A stretch of DNA of 64,000 nt from Panorpa germanica (taxonomy: Eukaryota > Arthropoda > Insecta > Mecoptera > Panorpidae), in NCBI GenBank assembly GCA_963678705.1, contig OY783220.1, positions 8,825,001 to 8,889,000 of the forward strand, written 5' to 3'. This document shows positions 9,811 to 22,762 of this stretch, in pieces. The translations under genes were made by a program, and so were the position numbers. The number at the start of each line of letters is the position of its first letter. Positions within the stretch are counted from its first letter, which is position 1. The notes beneath the pieces were generated by a model that saw only the letters and a program-made list of their open reading frames with translations, was not told where the DNA came from and did not search any database.

Positions 9811-12029
9811 AAGTATGGTACACATACGTGCGACTTAAACATGCGTGATCCAACATTTGTTGTAAGAAGTTGTACAACACATCCACACTAGTGAGACATG
9901 CAACTTAATACGTCGGAAGCTTTCATATTTGGAACGAATTCCTTCAACTACTTTACAAAAGATATGTTTAAAAGAAAAAAGTAATAAAACTCAGTTATTT
10001 AACAAGGTCTCTGCTAACCTGTCTATTTTATTTGTTGATTTAAACACCATTTTCAATTATTTTTATTTATTTACTAAAAACAACTAAAAAAACGTCAACG
10101 CACATAGATATTATACTGAAGACTGAGTAGGTGCTCGACCCTTTTGTTCGAGATCACGTTCAAAATCGTAATTTCTTTAGATGTTCCGACTTAGGATTGA
10201 AACATTTTTGTTTCGTAAAAATACTACTTAGAATTTTTTAAAATAGCATAAGTAAGGGTTTTATTAGTGTCGCACTAGTCTTTACGTTAAAAGTACAACA
10301 CATTTAGTACGCTCATGTCTAAATAATGTCAACTTATGAATGAAAATATATAAATGTTGGATGTCGCATGTTTATGTGGCACCAGTCTCTACGAGGCATA
10401 AGATTACCATATTTCTTTCAAACAAATAAACAGATGTGGAAATTGATTGAATGGTAATTAATTGGCTATATCAGTATAAAGAAGAGGAAAATCGTTTGAA
10501 AGAGCGGCCTCAATAATTTAACTGTCGTTAATAGAATATATGTGTATTAACATATAAAAGATTTTAATGTAAAGTTTTCATTTAATTTCCGGTAAAAATG
10601 GAAATTAAATTGTTTATAAAGTAGAAAAATTGGAAGTAAATAAAGAAACCAGAGCCAAGATGCTGACTATGGTTGAGTCAAGGAAGGTTTCATAGAGTTT
10701 AAATCTTAGACCAGCTGTATTGTAAACGCTTACCTCGCATAAATCCGATGGGAGCCATATGGAGTAGCGAATACTTTCCGTATCGAAATTTTGGTCATCA
10801 ATTGAAGACCTAGTTTAATTCATTGATATTTAACTTATCAATAGCATTTCAACTATATACATAATAACATTTTAAAAATTGGGGCACGCTATTGAGACGC
10901 TAAATAGTATCAGTACAAATACCTCAGTATATATTTGATGATTTTGAACGCTATTTGCAAAAATTAGCATATATCATCGTATCCAAAGAATAACAAAGGA
11001 AATGACAACTTAGATGTCCCAATGATGTGCTAAATTTCGAATCTGTTCCATTGATAGTACCCATATATACGACGCTAGCAACACTACAAAAAGCATACAT
11101 ATGGCATATGGTCTCTGATTCTAAAATTCAATTAATTATTAAAAAGAATAACTTAGATATATAAGAAATGTACATATGATTTAAAAAATCATTGATATCA
11201 AAATACGAAGTGATAATTAAATAAAAAATCAAATTTAAAATTAGTTATAGCCAAAATGGAATTGTAATATTTGTATTTGAAGTTAATAACATGTAATATT
11301 GATGTAGTAAAGCTTTAAAAAATGTAAGATTGTCTAAGATTGAAATTGGCATTGGTATTTTGAGTAGGTCAACTTTTATACAGGTGCGATTAAATTCAAA
11401 ATCTAAAAAAGTAAAGAATTAAAATTTAGATTTATTATTGGTATAAATATTGAAATAGCTAACAATTTATTCCAAATGTTACTTTTGGCGAATATTTGTA
11501 CATCCATTTTCTTATTAAATATATACTATATATTACTATTTATTTATATATTATACGTAATATATAAACGATATGGTGTATATTTGGACTTTGGACATCC
11601 CAGGTAGAAACTGAACCTTGAAATCAGCTTTTATGAACTTTTCACTGCAAGGCCATTTGTCCACCTGGGATACAATAAGAAATTGATGCATAACTTTGAG
11701 AAGGCCTTCTAGTCTTGAATAAGATTCTTTGGCATGTTTTCGACGCAGTAGTGTTCAACAGTGTGAGTTCAGCCTAAACATCCATGTCAGGTTAATTCTA
11801 AATTTATTACTTTCAAAAAAATATTTTTCTTTCTAAAAATTATAGTGTGTATCTTTTAAATCTTTTCAGACTCCATCTATTTTGTCAATTCCTGAAATAT
11901 AAAGCTAAAAGATTGCACACATAATCTAGAGATGAAAAGATTTATGAAAGTTTAAGACTAGAATTTACTCCCTTATGTAACTTTTACGTAAATACGCAAT
12001 ACGAAAACAGGTTTGTTGTCAAAAAACAA
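9811..12029. other. AT-rich non-coding stretch, nothing recognised
   Basis: No reading frame with recognisable content. A short inverted pair ATCCCAGGT / ACCTGGGAT near 11597-11672 could be a remnant of a hairpin element. Confidence 0.4.
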
Positions 12030-12352
12030 AGCAAAAACATGTTTTGTTTTATTTTAAAACAGTTCTGTTTTTCGTAAACAAATTGTTCACATTGAACAGT
12101 CTAGTTTTGTTTTTAGTGTTTTTCTGTGTGTTCCATAAAAATTATAAACATGTTAAACAACAACTAACAAGCGTAAATGTTCACAAAAAAGAAAACTGCG
12201 TGTTCAAATCAAACAAACTAAAAAACAACAACAAACGTGTTTTCCTTTGATCTTACCAACCCCAGATGGGAATGTGTTTTGTTTACTAAAACAGCAACAA
12301 AAAACAAAAATGTTTTAAGAACTGTCTCTTTGGTGTAAACATTGGTGTTTTT
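12030..12352 (+). mobile_element. repeat family F, copy 1
   Basis: Matches 35938-36212 (minus) closely and 32152-32455 (minus) loosely: TTTTATTTTAAAACAGTTCTG at the start, GGGAATGTGTTTTGTTTACT inside, and AACTGTCTCTTTGGTGTAAA at the end. No coding capacity. Confidence 0.7.
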
Positions 12353-12703
12353 GTTCGTGTTTTATTGAACTGTCTCTCTGGTATTAAACCGGAATAACAT
12401 TTATGTAGAAAATATGTCACAAAACAATATCTGTACTTAGAAGTTATGTATATTCGTATACCAATTTTTAATCGGATGTAAAATCATGACTAAAATTATA
12501 ATTGAAACGAAAAAGACGCACAATTGTTTGATCGTCTCTTGTTAAAACGTTGAATATTTTTCTATATTGCATATTCAATATTTGAGAGTGTTTTCTAATT
12601 CTATATGTTTACTTATAGCCAGTAATTGTTCAATTTCAAATTAAATAGATGTTAGATTAATTAGATGTTAGATTTAAGAAGTATTAAAATTATAATATAT
12701 ATA

Positions 12704-12838
12704 CAGGTGTTTCAATAAGACCGCCGAGTTAGTATCATCTTATATAAAACAAATATCCTGTATATCCATATAAGTTGTACCAAGGTGTTTTATTTGAGAT
12801 GATACTAAATTTGTCACTGTTATTGGAACACCCTATAT
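12704..12838. mobile_element. short hairpin MITE
   Basis: Left arm ACAGGTGTTTCAATAA...TTAGTATCATCT and right arm AGATGATACTAA...TTATTGGAACACCCTATA fold into one hairpin of about 135 bases. Flanks are TA-rich. No coding capacity; superfamily not determined. Confidence 0.7.
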
Positions 12839-13044
12839 TAGTAGTAACTCTATAATTGCAATATGTAATATAGATTTGTATTTATAAAAAACGTTCAACG
12901 AATAATTTGACTTTAAACATTTTACTAAAAGTAAATTTAAATATAAGTTGAGTAAAGTATACGAGATCGTTGCTATATTTTAATTAAAATAATTCTTTCA
13001 AAGCATTCTGAAGACAGAAATGTAGCATTTATGTTATAGACCGG

Positions 13045-13576
13045 GCGCTAGAGGCCAGTGAGTATGCAAAATGTGAGGACCGAATTTCACCAATGGATTT
13101 AAGTTAAGAAAAGGTCAAAAATTAATAATGCGGATCTTGCCGGTCAAATATTTGGTCCATTTTTTTTTTACCCCTCTACTCTTATTTGTAAACAATCTAT
13201 AAAATCATTTTAATGATTATTTCAGTAATAATTTATACTTTTTTCTAATGGTGAAAGTGAGGATGGATTGTTAAATGAAAAAAATAAAATAAAAATAAAA
13301 GCAATAAAATCTTCGCAAAATATAGCAAATCCTTTCACCCAGTGATTCAGCAGCTAAATGGCATCCTAGAAAATGTTTCTTTGTATAAGAACCATCGAAC
13401 CATAGACCAAGACACCCGATATTTGCTAAGTATAAGAGAGGGGATGTGAAGGGAGCGGGAAGGGACCATCACAGCTGGTGACAAGATGTGTTTTGTTATT
13501 ATTTGATGTCTCAGGTATAAGAATCCGACCATAGTTGCCGGTCCTCACATTTTGCATACTCAACTACCTATAGCGC
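13045..13576. mobile_element. MITE with 38-base terminal inverted repeats (family O)
   Basis: The arms 13045-13082 and 13539-13576 are inverted copies: GCGCTA...GAGTATGCAAAATGTGAGG against its complement, with a few mismatches near the tips. About 530 bases in all. The interior has a short minus-strand frame (13347-13532) without a recognised domain. Only one copy in the window. Confidence 0.75.
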
Positions 13577-13606
13577 CTGCACTATTATTATTATACGTAA
13601 AAGTAT

Positions 13607-13980
13607 CCCACTAAACACAAAACGTAAACTCATGTATTATTTAACATAATTTTTTTTACGTAACGTTACTGAAGTGTAACAGTTACATCACTATTAAATA
13701 AATGTGGTAAAGATGATGTTCGACTGGAAAAAGCGAAAGATATAAATTCGATTTTCGAAAATGCAACGTTGTGTCAAAATTTCAAATAAATCCACCAACT
13801 ACTTTAAGACTTTTTCCAAGCCTCATTTTTGTATGTATAAAATTTCAGTCACATTATTTAATCTTGCATAAAAAGCTTTATTAAAGTCATAAAAACAAAA
13901 TTTATGTCGAAAGTTAGCGTTTGTAATGTTAGATTTTATGTTAAATTAACCTTACAAATACTAAGCTGTGTTTTAGCGGG
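13607..13980 (+). mobile_element. MITE family M, copy 1
   Basis: Begins CCCACTAAACACA and ends TGTGTTTTAGCGGG, imperfect inverted termini. Flanking dinucleotides are AT on both sides. The first 45 bases match the copy at 50476 (TGTATTATTTAAC.TAAT). 374 bases, no coding capacity. Confidence 0.7.
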
Positions 13981-14655
13981 ATGCTAGCGAATTGATTTTC
14001 AAGTTAAGGAGCATTGTGACTACAATCGCTTTTTATTTAATAATTGTAAGCCGAAAAATCGGTTTCTATTTATGCTCATATGCAGAAACAAAAAGAAAGA
14101 TTACTTATGGTAAATATGAAATAAAAAATGTCGTTCTAAATTCAGAACAATCTAAATGTTGTCAGTAAAGAGCCGCAAAGAGACCCTATATATTAATCTT
14201 ATAAAAAATTGATAAATAAAAGATAAAGTATAAGAAGTGATTGTAATATTGTGGTACTTTGAGTAAAGGGATGTTATAAAAACGTAGTTTACCTTCCCTT
14301 ATTTTAAAAACCAACACACTAGGTCGTGTGGAAAATTACATTTCACTTCTTAGAATCAATGAAATTATTTATATGTAATTCTTAGATCTTGTAACAGACA
14401 ATAGGTCTTATAATCGAATGTTTCTGTGTAATAATATTAAAAAATAACGTAGCTGTAAGTTAGTACATTCGTTTCCACCATTAATTTTATGCGCCATACA
14501 ATTTTTGAAATATTTGAAAGAAAATAACATTTTTGGTTCGGGAGCGAAGAAAACGTTCTTGAAAAGTGTTCCCGAACTCGCCTAGTTACTCTACTTGCGA
14601 TATATTTCGCGGTGAATTGTAACCCTCACTTTAACCGGTCTCGATCACGCAACCC
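13981..14655. other. non-coding sequence, nothing recognised
   Basis: No gene or recurring repeat supported. Confidence 0.35.
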
Positions 14656-14772
14656 TATTATTTGAGGTGAAACAAGGGTAAATCTCGAAATGAAATAAAG
14701 CAAACTAAAAACTTGTATAAATCTTTGTTTTCGCATTTTATAAATCAGCTCAAAAATCTCATAAAATTTATT
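14656..14772 (+). repeat. dispersed repeat family G, copy 1
   Basis: Shares GGGTAAATCTCG.AATGAAA, TTGTATAAATC.TTGTTTT and CATTTTATAAAT with 23630-23895 and with 31010-31222 (minus). Family unidentified. Confidence 0.55.
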
Positions 14773-15404
14773 TCAAACTATATATGTGTAGTAGATTAGA
14801 TTAATGTCATTTTCTCTTTAAAATTCAGATATAATTAATTTAATACAACTCCAAATTTCAGTGCACAAGAAATTTCTTCCAAGAAACTTTGTGCGCACTG
14901 ATCAGTTTGTTGGCATTCTGTTTTATGCAGTATACTAATCCTAAGTTACTATATGGTTTTAATGGGTTCTTGTGTATATTTAACGTCTACTTGATGATGT
15001 ACACGAGTGCATCACCCGCAATGGACGGCGCTGCCCAATAACTTCACAGTAACCTGTAAGACGGTTTCTATTAAACTGCATTTAAATACACAATATATGA
15101 ATTATGCATTTTTATTGGTAAAATAGACCGATTTCCAATAAAATATAAATTTAAAACTAAAAGCATCTAAATTCTAAATATATATAGCTCGAATATATGA
15201 GCTTAGGGTACTTGCACATTAAATATCTAATTATAAATATTCTATTCTTAAAGAAACTTGGGTAAGTTAGCAGTCTAAATTTATAATAATCATTATAACT
15301 GAAGTAAATATATGTATTCTAGATATAGTAAAAAAAACTTAAAAGTAATATAGTTATTGTTGTATGTAAGGTAGTTCAAAAAGCAGTAAAACAAGTCAAA
15401 AAAT

Positions 15405-15490
15405 ATTGTATATTATGTAAAATCGTTTACGTAACAAGTATATTTTGTTATGTTGTGTAGATTTTAAATACACGTAATTGCGTTTACCGG
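15405..15490 (+). repeat. family M 3' fragment
   Basis: GTTTACGTAAC...TTGTTATGTTGTGTAGATTTTAAATACACGTAA...GCGTTTACCGG resembles the 3' part of 50476-50732, with similar fragments at 26735-26805 and 34735-34805. Confidence 0.5.
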
Positions 15491-15537
15491 GGATAATGTT
15501 TTCCTTATGTAAAATGAAAAGTAACCATGTTTAGTCA

Positions 15538-15650
15538 ATATTAAATAACTCAGTCTTTTTAAAGAGCCAAACTGAGTAAATTTCTGTAAAGAATATGAAA
15601 TCATATCTTGAGAAAAGCTTTTTCGTTTCATTCAATTAAAATTACTTAGT
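15538..15650 (+). repeat. dispersed repeat family N, copy 2
   Basis: Diverged match to 9655-9810 (AACTCAGTC, GAGCCAAA, CTTGAGAAAA, TTCATT..AATTAAAATTACTT). Confidence 0.5.
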
Positions 15651-17503
15651 ATTATTTACTTTATTTTTAAAATAGCAGTGTAATAGGTCACAAAATTGTA
15701 TTAGATACCAGGTATTGTAGTTATATAACTGTGTAATATAATCTATTTCAAAAATAGGTTAAGAACTATGTTATAATATTGATTGTATTGAAACAGTATG
15801 CATTGTGCCCCTATTAATAAGCGTTAGACATAATAAAAAAACATTTGAAAATTGTATCTTGTACGAGTATCATCAACAAATGTATATGCATCGTACAAAT
15901 TAAATGGAGATTAACAAATTAATACGTTAGTATTTCAAAAGAAACTCATAATTGAGAAAGTGCCAAAGATAGATTATATTGAGCCCTTAAATGTCTATCT
16001 ACTGCACTAATTAAAAACAAATTTTTGAAAACAATTTCGAAATGAAACTTACTGACTCATGATACTTTGAAAATCGCGCTACACGTTAACATAATCAGCT
16101 GCGAAACTGAGAGGTTTTATATTTTTGTCTCTGTCGTTTGTTTTAAAATTTTGAAATAACAAAGAATATGACGAGAGCGAAAACTAAGAAGTTTCACTTA
16201 CACAATAATACGTAAAAAATTTCTAAATACAAAAATTAACCTACTGAATTTTATTTAAAGAGTTAAGAACGATCGTAATTTTCATTTTTGAATTGTCGTT
16301 AATCCACAAATATTTATTTTGTACGATGCTTTTTTTTCATGTTGTTTAGACAAATGTAATATTCTTCACTAGCGAAAATAATAGCCTAATATTATAACAT
16401 GTAGTTAATATCATATATTAAGTAGATTACTTAGCATAGAAAGCATTTGTTTCTATTTTAATATTTAATAATATACCACTGTTCATCGTTCTTACGTCTC
16501 AAATCCGGCCAATCTTGGATGTGTATACGTAAATATCGAAACCAATGCTATCGTTTGTGCTTATTATTTCATTGTAGGAGAAACGATACAGATATACATA
16601 GCTGACAAAAGAGCTTATATGTACAGTGGTGTATTCATAAATATTAAAGTAGTTGAGAAGATCCGTTTACTGCCGTGTACGAATACGGAAAACTCGAATA
16701 CACCCTTATCAGAAAGTCGTCGTCACAAGAGGAAGGAAGCGGAGCGAGAGTGAAGTAGTATGCAGCAGTATATAATACGTTGAATTAGAGTTCTTTGCTT
16801 TTTAACTCATTATTTAAGTATAGTATAGTTGGTCTTAGATGTTTCCATATATTCTTATTAAATAAATACTTGTATTAGTGTTTTAAGACGTAATTTAGAC
16901 GTAAAAATAGATGTTTGTAGTGTAATAATCATATAATTACATAAAAAATGAATGTTGAAAGAAAATTTAATGATAAAATGAATTATAATGTTTGAAAATT
17001 AAACGTGAAGTGAATTAATAAATGTTAATTAATAAAATAATAAATATTAATCATCTAATTGTTAAAAAAATATCTAAATGTTTATTAATGTATAGTTCTA
17101 AGACATATTTGAACATTTTAACATGGGATACGTATAATATAAATGATCATATTAATTATTGTTAAGATTTTATTGTTCATCGGCCTATATTCAGCCAATT
17201 TCAACTCTTATAATGGTATTTAAATGCAGTTATTCATAAGAAGGCAGGAAAATTGTACAATATTCTTGAAACTAGTAGAATTGAAACTAAACAATTATGT
17301 AATGGAATTCTTTGTATTACCAAAGAAAAGTTATTATTTAACTTGACATTCATAAGTTCGTAGACAAATTAATAATGAAATAATACGTAGAATAGCTTAA
17401 ATAAAAAATACAAAAAAAAGTAAATGTATAAATGTTCTATCAAATAAAAAATATATGCAAAATAAAAATATGGTTTTATTAAGGTTATCGAAATTTATAT
17501 ACT

Positions 17504-17594
17504 ACACTGTAGAAAAAAAATTGGTTGAAAAAAAAGCTTTAGATGTCTCTTTCTTAAACGTTTAAAGTTTTTTCAACCAACTTTTTTACAGTGA
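17504..17594. mobile_element. 90-base hairpin MITE
   Basis: CACTGTAGAAAAAAAATTGG and its near complement ending TTTTTTACAGTG flank a short loop, with TTGGTTGAAAAAA against TTTTTTCAACCAA pairing exactly. It is a complete foldback unit. Confidence 0.75.
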
Positions 17595-18349
17595 ATATTT
17601 AAGCTACTAGATACTCTTTTAATCTAACGTCATTTGAATACTAGTTCAAATGTACTGATTAGTTATGTAATTTACAATTCGATTTATACCGAATTAATGT
17701 TGATTGCCACCACTAGTCTGAATCGACTGCGTACTTCACCAAAGTCAAATACTTTGATTTTTGTAAAATATATTTGATAAATAAACCATAGAAAATAATG
17801 ATATAATACACGTTACCCAGGCAGAAAATTGTTTTGTTGTGCAAGATTCACGCTTGCTAGGTTACCACAGGATTCAATTTCTAGATTCATTTTGTACATC
17901 TCATATTGTCAGTGTTAGAAATTGTATAAATATACATTATTATAATTCCTTGTTGTAGTAGCTGCTTTATATACGTGCATACAAGTACATGACCATTGAA
18001 TTTATTTATTATTTATATTTCTGCATGCAAATCATTAGAATAGATATCCATTTTGCTTTTAATATTCCATATTTTTATATTTTATATATATATTTATACC
18101 GTGCATGCATGATTAGATTTTCTCATAACAAAAGCGAGGATTTTGTGATCAATCATGTATTCATGTCACTATGACATATATCATTTTATAAAAATAGAAA
18201 TCTTTCCGCTATATAATAAATACCGATAGATACGATTAACAACATTATCAGTATTGTTATTATGACGTCATAAAGAAAATTTACATTCTTAAGAAAGTGA
18301 TAGTAGGTCGGATAGTGCCAAGTTTTATTCATGAAACAGAATGGGTTTG
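17595..18349. other. non-coding sequence, nothing recognised
   Basis: No gene supported; the 61-codon frame at 17989 has no motif. Confidence 0.35.
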
Positions 18350-18352
18350 TGA

Positions 18353-18382
18353 ACCATGTCTTAATTTCTATAAAACTGTACT
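18353..18382 (-). repeat. family A terminal fragment
   Basis: ACCATGTCTTAATTTCTATAAAACTGTA is the reverse complement of the family A 3' end. Similar solo ends occur at 25842-25872 and 39990-40020. Confidence 0.5.
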
Positions 18383-18386
18383 ATAT

Positions 18387-18720
18387 ACAGGGTGTCCCAA
18401 AATTCAACGATAAACGGGCACCAGAGGGTGGTCCTGCTCACGACTACACGAGAAAAAAAGAAGAAAAAAAATTATCTCATTTTGTTTTGAAATTTCAAAA
18501 AAAAATCTTTCGAAAATTGAAACACCTTAAGATGTTTTTAACTACCATGACCACAATTTTTCAAATATTTCTGATTTGTTTTTTGTATCGGAAACCTAAA
18601 TAGCACTGGTATCCACCACAACCATTAAAAATCACAGAATCCTAGTAGTTTTTACACAAAAATTAATCAAAATTATATTTTTCCCTAAATTTTTCAAAGA
18701 TTTTTACTTTCAGTTCACTT
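18387..18720 (+). repeat. possible transposon starting ACAGGGTGTCCCAAAA
   Basis: The ACAGGGTGTCCCAAAATTC start is typical of dispersed insect repeats, but I see no matching right end. An open frame runs through its first part without recognisable domains. Confidence 0.3.
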
Positions 18721-19721
18721 TAACTCATCGTGGTGTAAAAAAAAAGTATGAACACTACTATAAACTACTGTAAAGGTACACAATTAATATAATAAAATAA
18801 AAAAGCCTATTCGTGCTGAACAGTGGATGCTTACTATTAAAGACCATGGCTAAATCTACCTATAAATAAAGGTAGTATACTTTTCTTTTACAACAGTTAG
18901 TAATTCTAAAATTAAACATACTCTAATTAGACTATTTCTGAAATTGTCTACGATATATTCAAGTCAGCATTAATACAAGAAATTAGCAAGACTTGCTTTC
19001 ATGAGCAAGAAGGTTTTTTGCTTTTGGTTTTTGTATTCATCCATACACACACACACACATACAACGAGTCGCGAGTCATCTAGTGAGTGACATAGAACGC
19101 CTGACATTTCCCACATTAAGTTCCATCGTCTTTGCTTTCAGCTGTTATTGAATACAGACATAAGAGTAATGGTGAGAAAGGTTTATATAACATCCCTAAA
19201 TGGTAAATCTGTGTTGTAAAGACGTTGCATATATAATGCATGAAAAAGAAGTGAAGTGAATAGAATAGAGAACGAACGAACGGTAGAACGTAGCGATAAG
19301 TAGACAGAACTCCCCCAGGAAGGTGGAAACGTGGAAAGGAGGAATGGGAACCTTGAAGCGTCTAAATGGAAAGCATAAGGGAAAACTGTCTACCCGCGGA
19401 TTGGAAACCATATCTCATCTTATAGAAATCGTGAGTTGTGTACTCTGCATGAGTTACACTTACCCCCTCCCTCTCTCCTCCCCCTACTCACCATAATACA
19501 CCATCTACGGTTGACGTAGAGGTAGAGCGAGCTGTCAACTATAGTACTTTATTGTTTATTTTATTTATTTAATTTAGAATGTCTTTAAATTTATTTGTTT
19601 AAGAAAGGAACACTATTTTAATGGATAGGCTTTGTTGCATATTCTTCATTCGTCGGTTTTTTGTTTAAATACATTGTTAGAAATGGTCTTAATTTTATTA
19701 CAAATTTAATATACAAATAAT
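18721..19721. other. non-coding sequence, nothing recognised
   Basis: Contains a short CA run near 19045-19060. The minus-strand 71-codon frame at 19196 shows no motif. Confidence 0.35.
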
Positions 19722-20704
19722 CCGGTCAAATAAACAATAAAATATTGGTAAATTAGCTATATTTCGCATAGAGCTGAAAGTTGGTATACACCTTGGGGAC
19801 ATTATTACAAATAAAATACTAAAAGTCCTCACCGATCGCACATCTGCAAACTTATTCAAGGTTAAAAGACAATAAAAATGGTTTTTCCCATTTTTACGGT
19901 AAACTGTAGGTTTTATCGTAAAAATAGATCAGACGAAAGTTGTAGATCATGAAATTATCTACAAAAATTGTTTTTACCATCGGATGTTTAATATGAGTAA
20001 AAATATTGGATTGTGTAACTTGTAAATACAAATTATACGATTGTGAGAATATAAACATTGTTAAGGAAAATATGGATATTTCAAAGTATTCCGAAATTAC
20101 AGTTATGCAATGTGATTTAAATTAACTATTTTAAGTGCAAGTTAACATAATTTATGTAAAGCATCAATAAACTTAACACATGTTAAGATATTCACATAAT
20201 ACAATAATTATGAAATTATTTTACTTTCATTTGCTCAAGGATCTCTAGGATAACATCACAATAGTGTTATCTTGATTGAGTAATAGTCGATTTGTATCGC
20301 ATATTATTAACATTAACACAAAATAGATTAAAAAATAAACGAAACACTACCTCACAGGTGGTGCGGAAATGTGTGCATATTATGTGGAATACGACTTCTT
20401 CAACTTTTAGAATCGCAATATCTCAGGAATGGTGATTCTTAGAAGATAAAGTATAAGAACAATTATCGTAGATAATTTTATGGTCTACAACTTTGGTGTG
20501 ATCTATTTTTATGATAAAACTTACCGTTTACCGGAAAAATTGGAAAAATCATTTTTGTTGACCTTTAATCTTGAATAACTTTTTTAGCAGATGTGCGACC
20601 GGTGAAGACTTTTAGTATTTTATTTGTAATAGTGTACCCAAGGTCTGTACCAACTTTCAGCTCTATGCGAAATATAGCTAATTTAAATGTTTATTTTGTC
20701 CGGG
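19722..20704. mobile_element. fold-back element of about 1 kb (family H)
   Basis: Two arms of about 280 bases are inverted copies: 19722-20000 (CCGGTCAAATAAACA, AGCTATATTTCGCATAGAG, GCTGAAAGTTGGTA) and 20425-20704 (TACCAACTTTCAGC, CTCTATGCGAAATATAGCT, TGTTTATTTTGTCCGGG). The 420-base centre is AT-rich and non-coding. Arms differ at many positions, so it is old. Confidence 0.8.
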
Positions 20705-21430
20705 TTAAAGATCGTTTTTAAAATGAATTTTTATCTAAATTTGTTAAACAATTCCCTGAACATGTACTGTATGTGTTACGAAAATTAATATACTTGGATA
20801 TTAATTGTTTTATTATCTAGTCTAAAATTTATAAAGCTTTTTTTAAGAGTGTTGTTATATAATCATTTAATTCATAATTTATTTTAATTCAAAACATTTA
20901 TTCAAAATTTATTTCAACAAATACATTGGACTAATATGTTTTCTAAATAATAACAAAATTTTATATATATAATATGCGCTGTAAATGAATTGTTCGGAAT
21001 TACATCGTTTGACATCGTTTGTGTTCTATTTGTACAGATTTGTTGTATAGTACATACACTCAATTTATTATGGATTACTCATAAAGCATTAATAGCGTGC
21101 AGAATACTCTTGCAATAATCCGCAACATGAATCAACATTGGTACAACGGTAATAAACTTGTTGACAAAACATAACACGTGGTTTTGTTGGCATACTCATA
21201 TATATGTACATACGCGTTCTATCGTTCATCCCCCGAGGTTACAGATGTGTGTGACACTTTGTAAATAAATCCAATCCATAGGATTACATTCACTTTAATA
21301 GTTTGTATTCGGCAAAGTTAACAAATCGGATAAATATTGATGGAAAGGATTGTCTTCGATTATATGTACTTATTGGATAATGCGCTTGTGAACTCTTCGA
21401 TTTTCGATTGAAATAAATTGTGATTTTATA
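20705..21430. other. non-coding sequence, nothing recognised
   Basis: No gene or recurring repeat supported. Confidence 0.35.
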
Positions 21431-22096
21431 ATGGGCTTGTGTCCTCATTTTTTAGTGGTCAATTTTTCAATTGTTGTTTGAAATTGATGTTAATAAATGT
21501 GTATTGACATGTCTATTTTATTAAATATCTAAATGTTGACGGAGATATAGCAATTAAAAATTTGAATTGTAGTTTTAGCGCTAGAAATGGTCGGCCATAT
21601 TTGTATGACGTGAAATGCATTTTATACGTCAGTTATTTGTTGAGTAGGTCAGTGCTGTGGGAATGTTTTGTACCTGTTTGTAGTCGAAATAATCAAGTCA
21701 ACTCACAGAATAATAAGTTTTTATTTTATTTAACCCTGCTAAGGCAGGCATAATACTGAAATTTGATTGTTCCTTGAAATAGCTGTAAATAATATTTGAT
21801 ATTTTGATATATAAATACATATAGCAGAGATTTATGAGCTGCAAGGTTGGTAACCTGTAAACTTGTCAGAGTTCTGTCAAGAATATATCTCTTTTACGCT
21901 CTGTTGTACAACGTTGAATCCCTTTAATAATTAAAGAGACAAAATGACTTTTTTAATTGTTAATATCTCCTAACACATAAGGAGTTGTTAAAACATAATT
22001 GGACATTTGAGGTTCTAGTTATCAATACTTCGTATATCTACTTTATCAATATATAGTACACTTTTATGGAAATTAAGACATACGACACAAGCCCAT
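21431..22096 (+). mobile_element. repeat family A, copy 2 (both ends present)
   Basis: Starts ATGGGCTTGTGTCCTCATTT and ends GACACAAGCCCAT, with TA on both sides, consistent with a TA target duplication. Interior matches copies 1 and 3-6. No intact coding frame. Confidence 0.8.
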
Positions 22097-22762
22097 TATT
22101 ATAAATCATATGGTTTTGTCGTTTGTATATATGGCATACTCATATAAGTAGCTCCGTCATAGAATGAGAGAATTATTCTCTAGAAAGAAGATTGTTCTAT
22201 ATTTAAATATGCAGCGTAGTTCTAACTTTTTAAAGTTTATGATAACGATAGCGATATCTCCTTACATGCAATTCCCAGTGAAGCCAACTTATTTTAGTTA
22301 TCGTTCTACAAGACTCCTATAACATCGAACAAGTCTAAACACGTCGAAATCCCAAGTCTACATCTAAGTCAGCCCTAAAGCTGAAGGTGTCGTGCACTGT
22401 ATGTAGTAATAGAGCAAATAGAAGTGCAACTACCACCCCCACTCTCTTATGCAACTTATCTAATATAGTAAGAAGGAAATGGGCTGGAATTCTACACCGG
22501 GGGTGTGATTGAATCCCCATAGACCTTCCCTAAAATATGAACTTGTAAATTTGGAAGTTTGGTGGGAGCGAAAAACCGTGAAAACTATATGCAACGGATG
22601 ACCGCTTCCTGGAAAGGCGGAAGTAGCCAAGCGGAACGAAAAACATTAAGTTACACGTGTAGGTACGCGATGTAACACGTGGAGTTACATTTTTATGAAA
22701 GTACATATTATATTAGCTTTTAAATATTATTTACAGTATTTATCATTCTAATTTTAAATTAA
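22097..22762. other. non-coding sequence with a pair of CACGTG sites
   Basis: No gene supported. Two CACGTG palindromes lie at 22654-22659 and 22676-22681, within GTTACACGTG and AACACGTGGAGTTAC. Confidence 0.4.

Larger units (their letters stand above)
14773..17502. other. AT-rich non-coding stretch with two repeat remnants
   Basis: Contains a family M end (15405-15490) and family N copy 2 (15538-15650). No gene supported in the rest. Confidence 0.4.
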
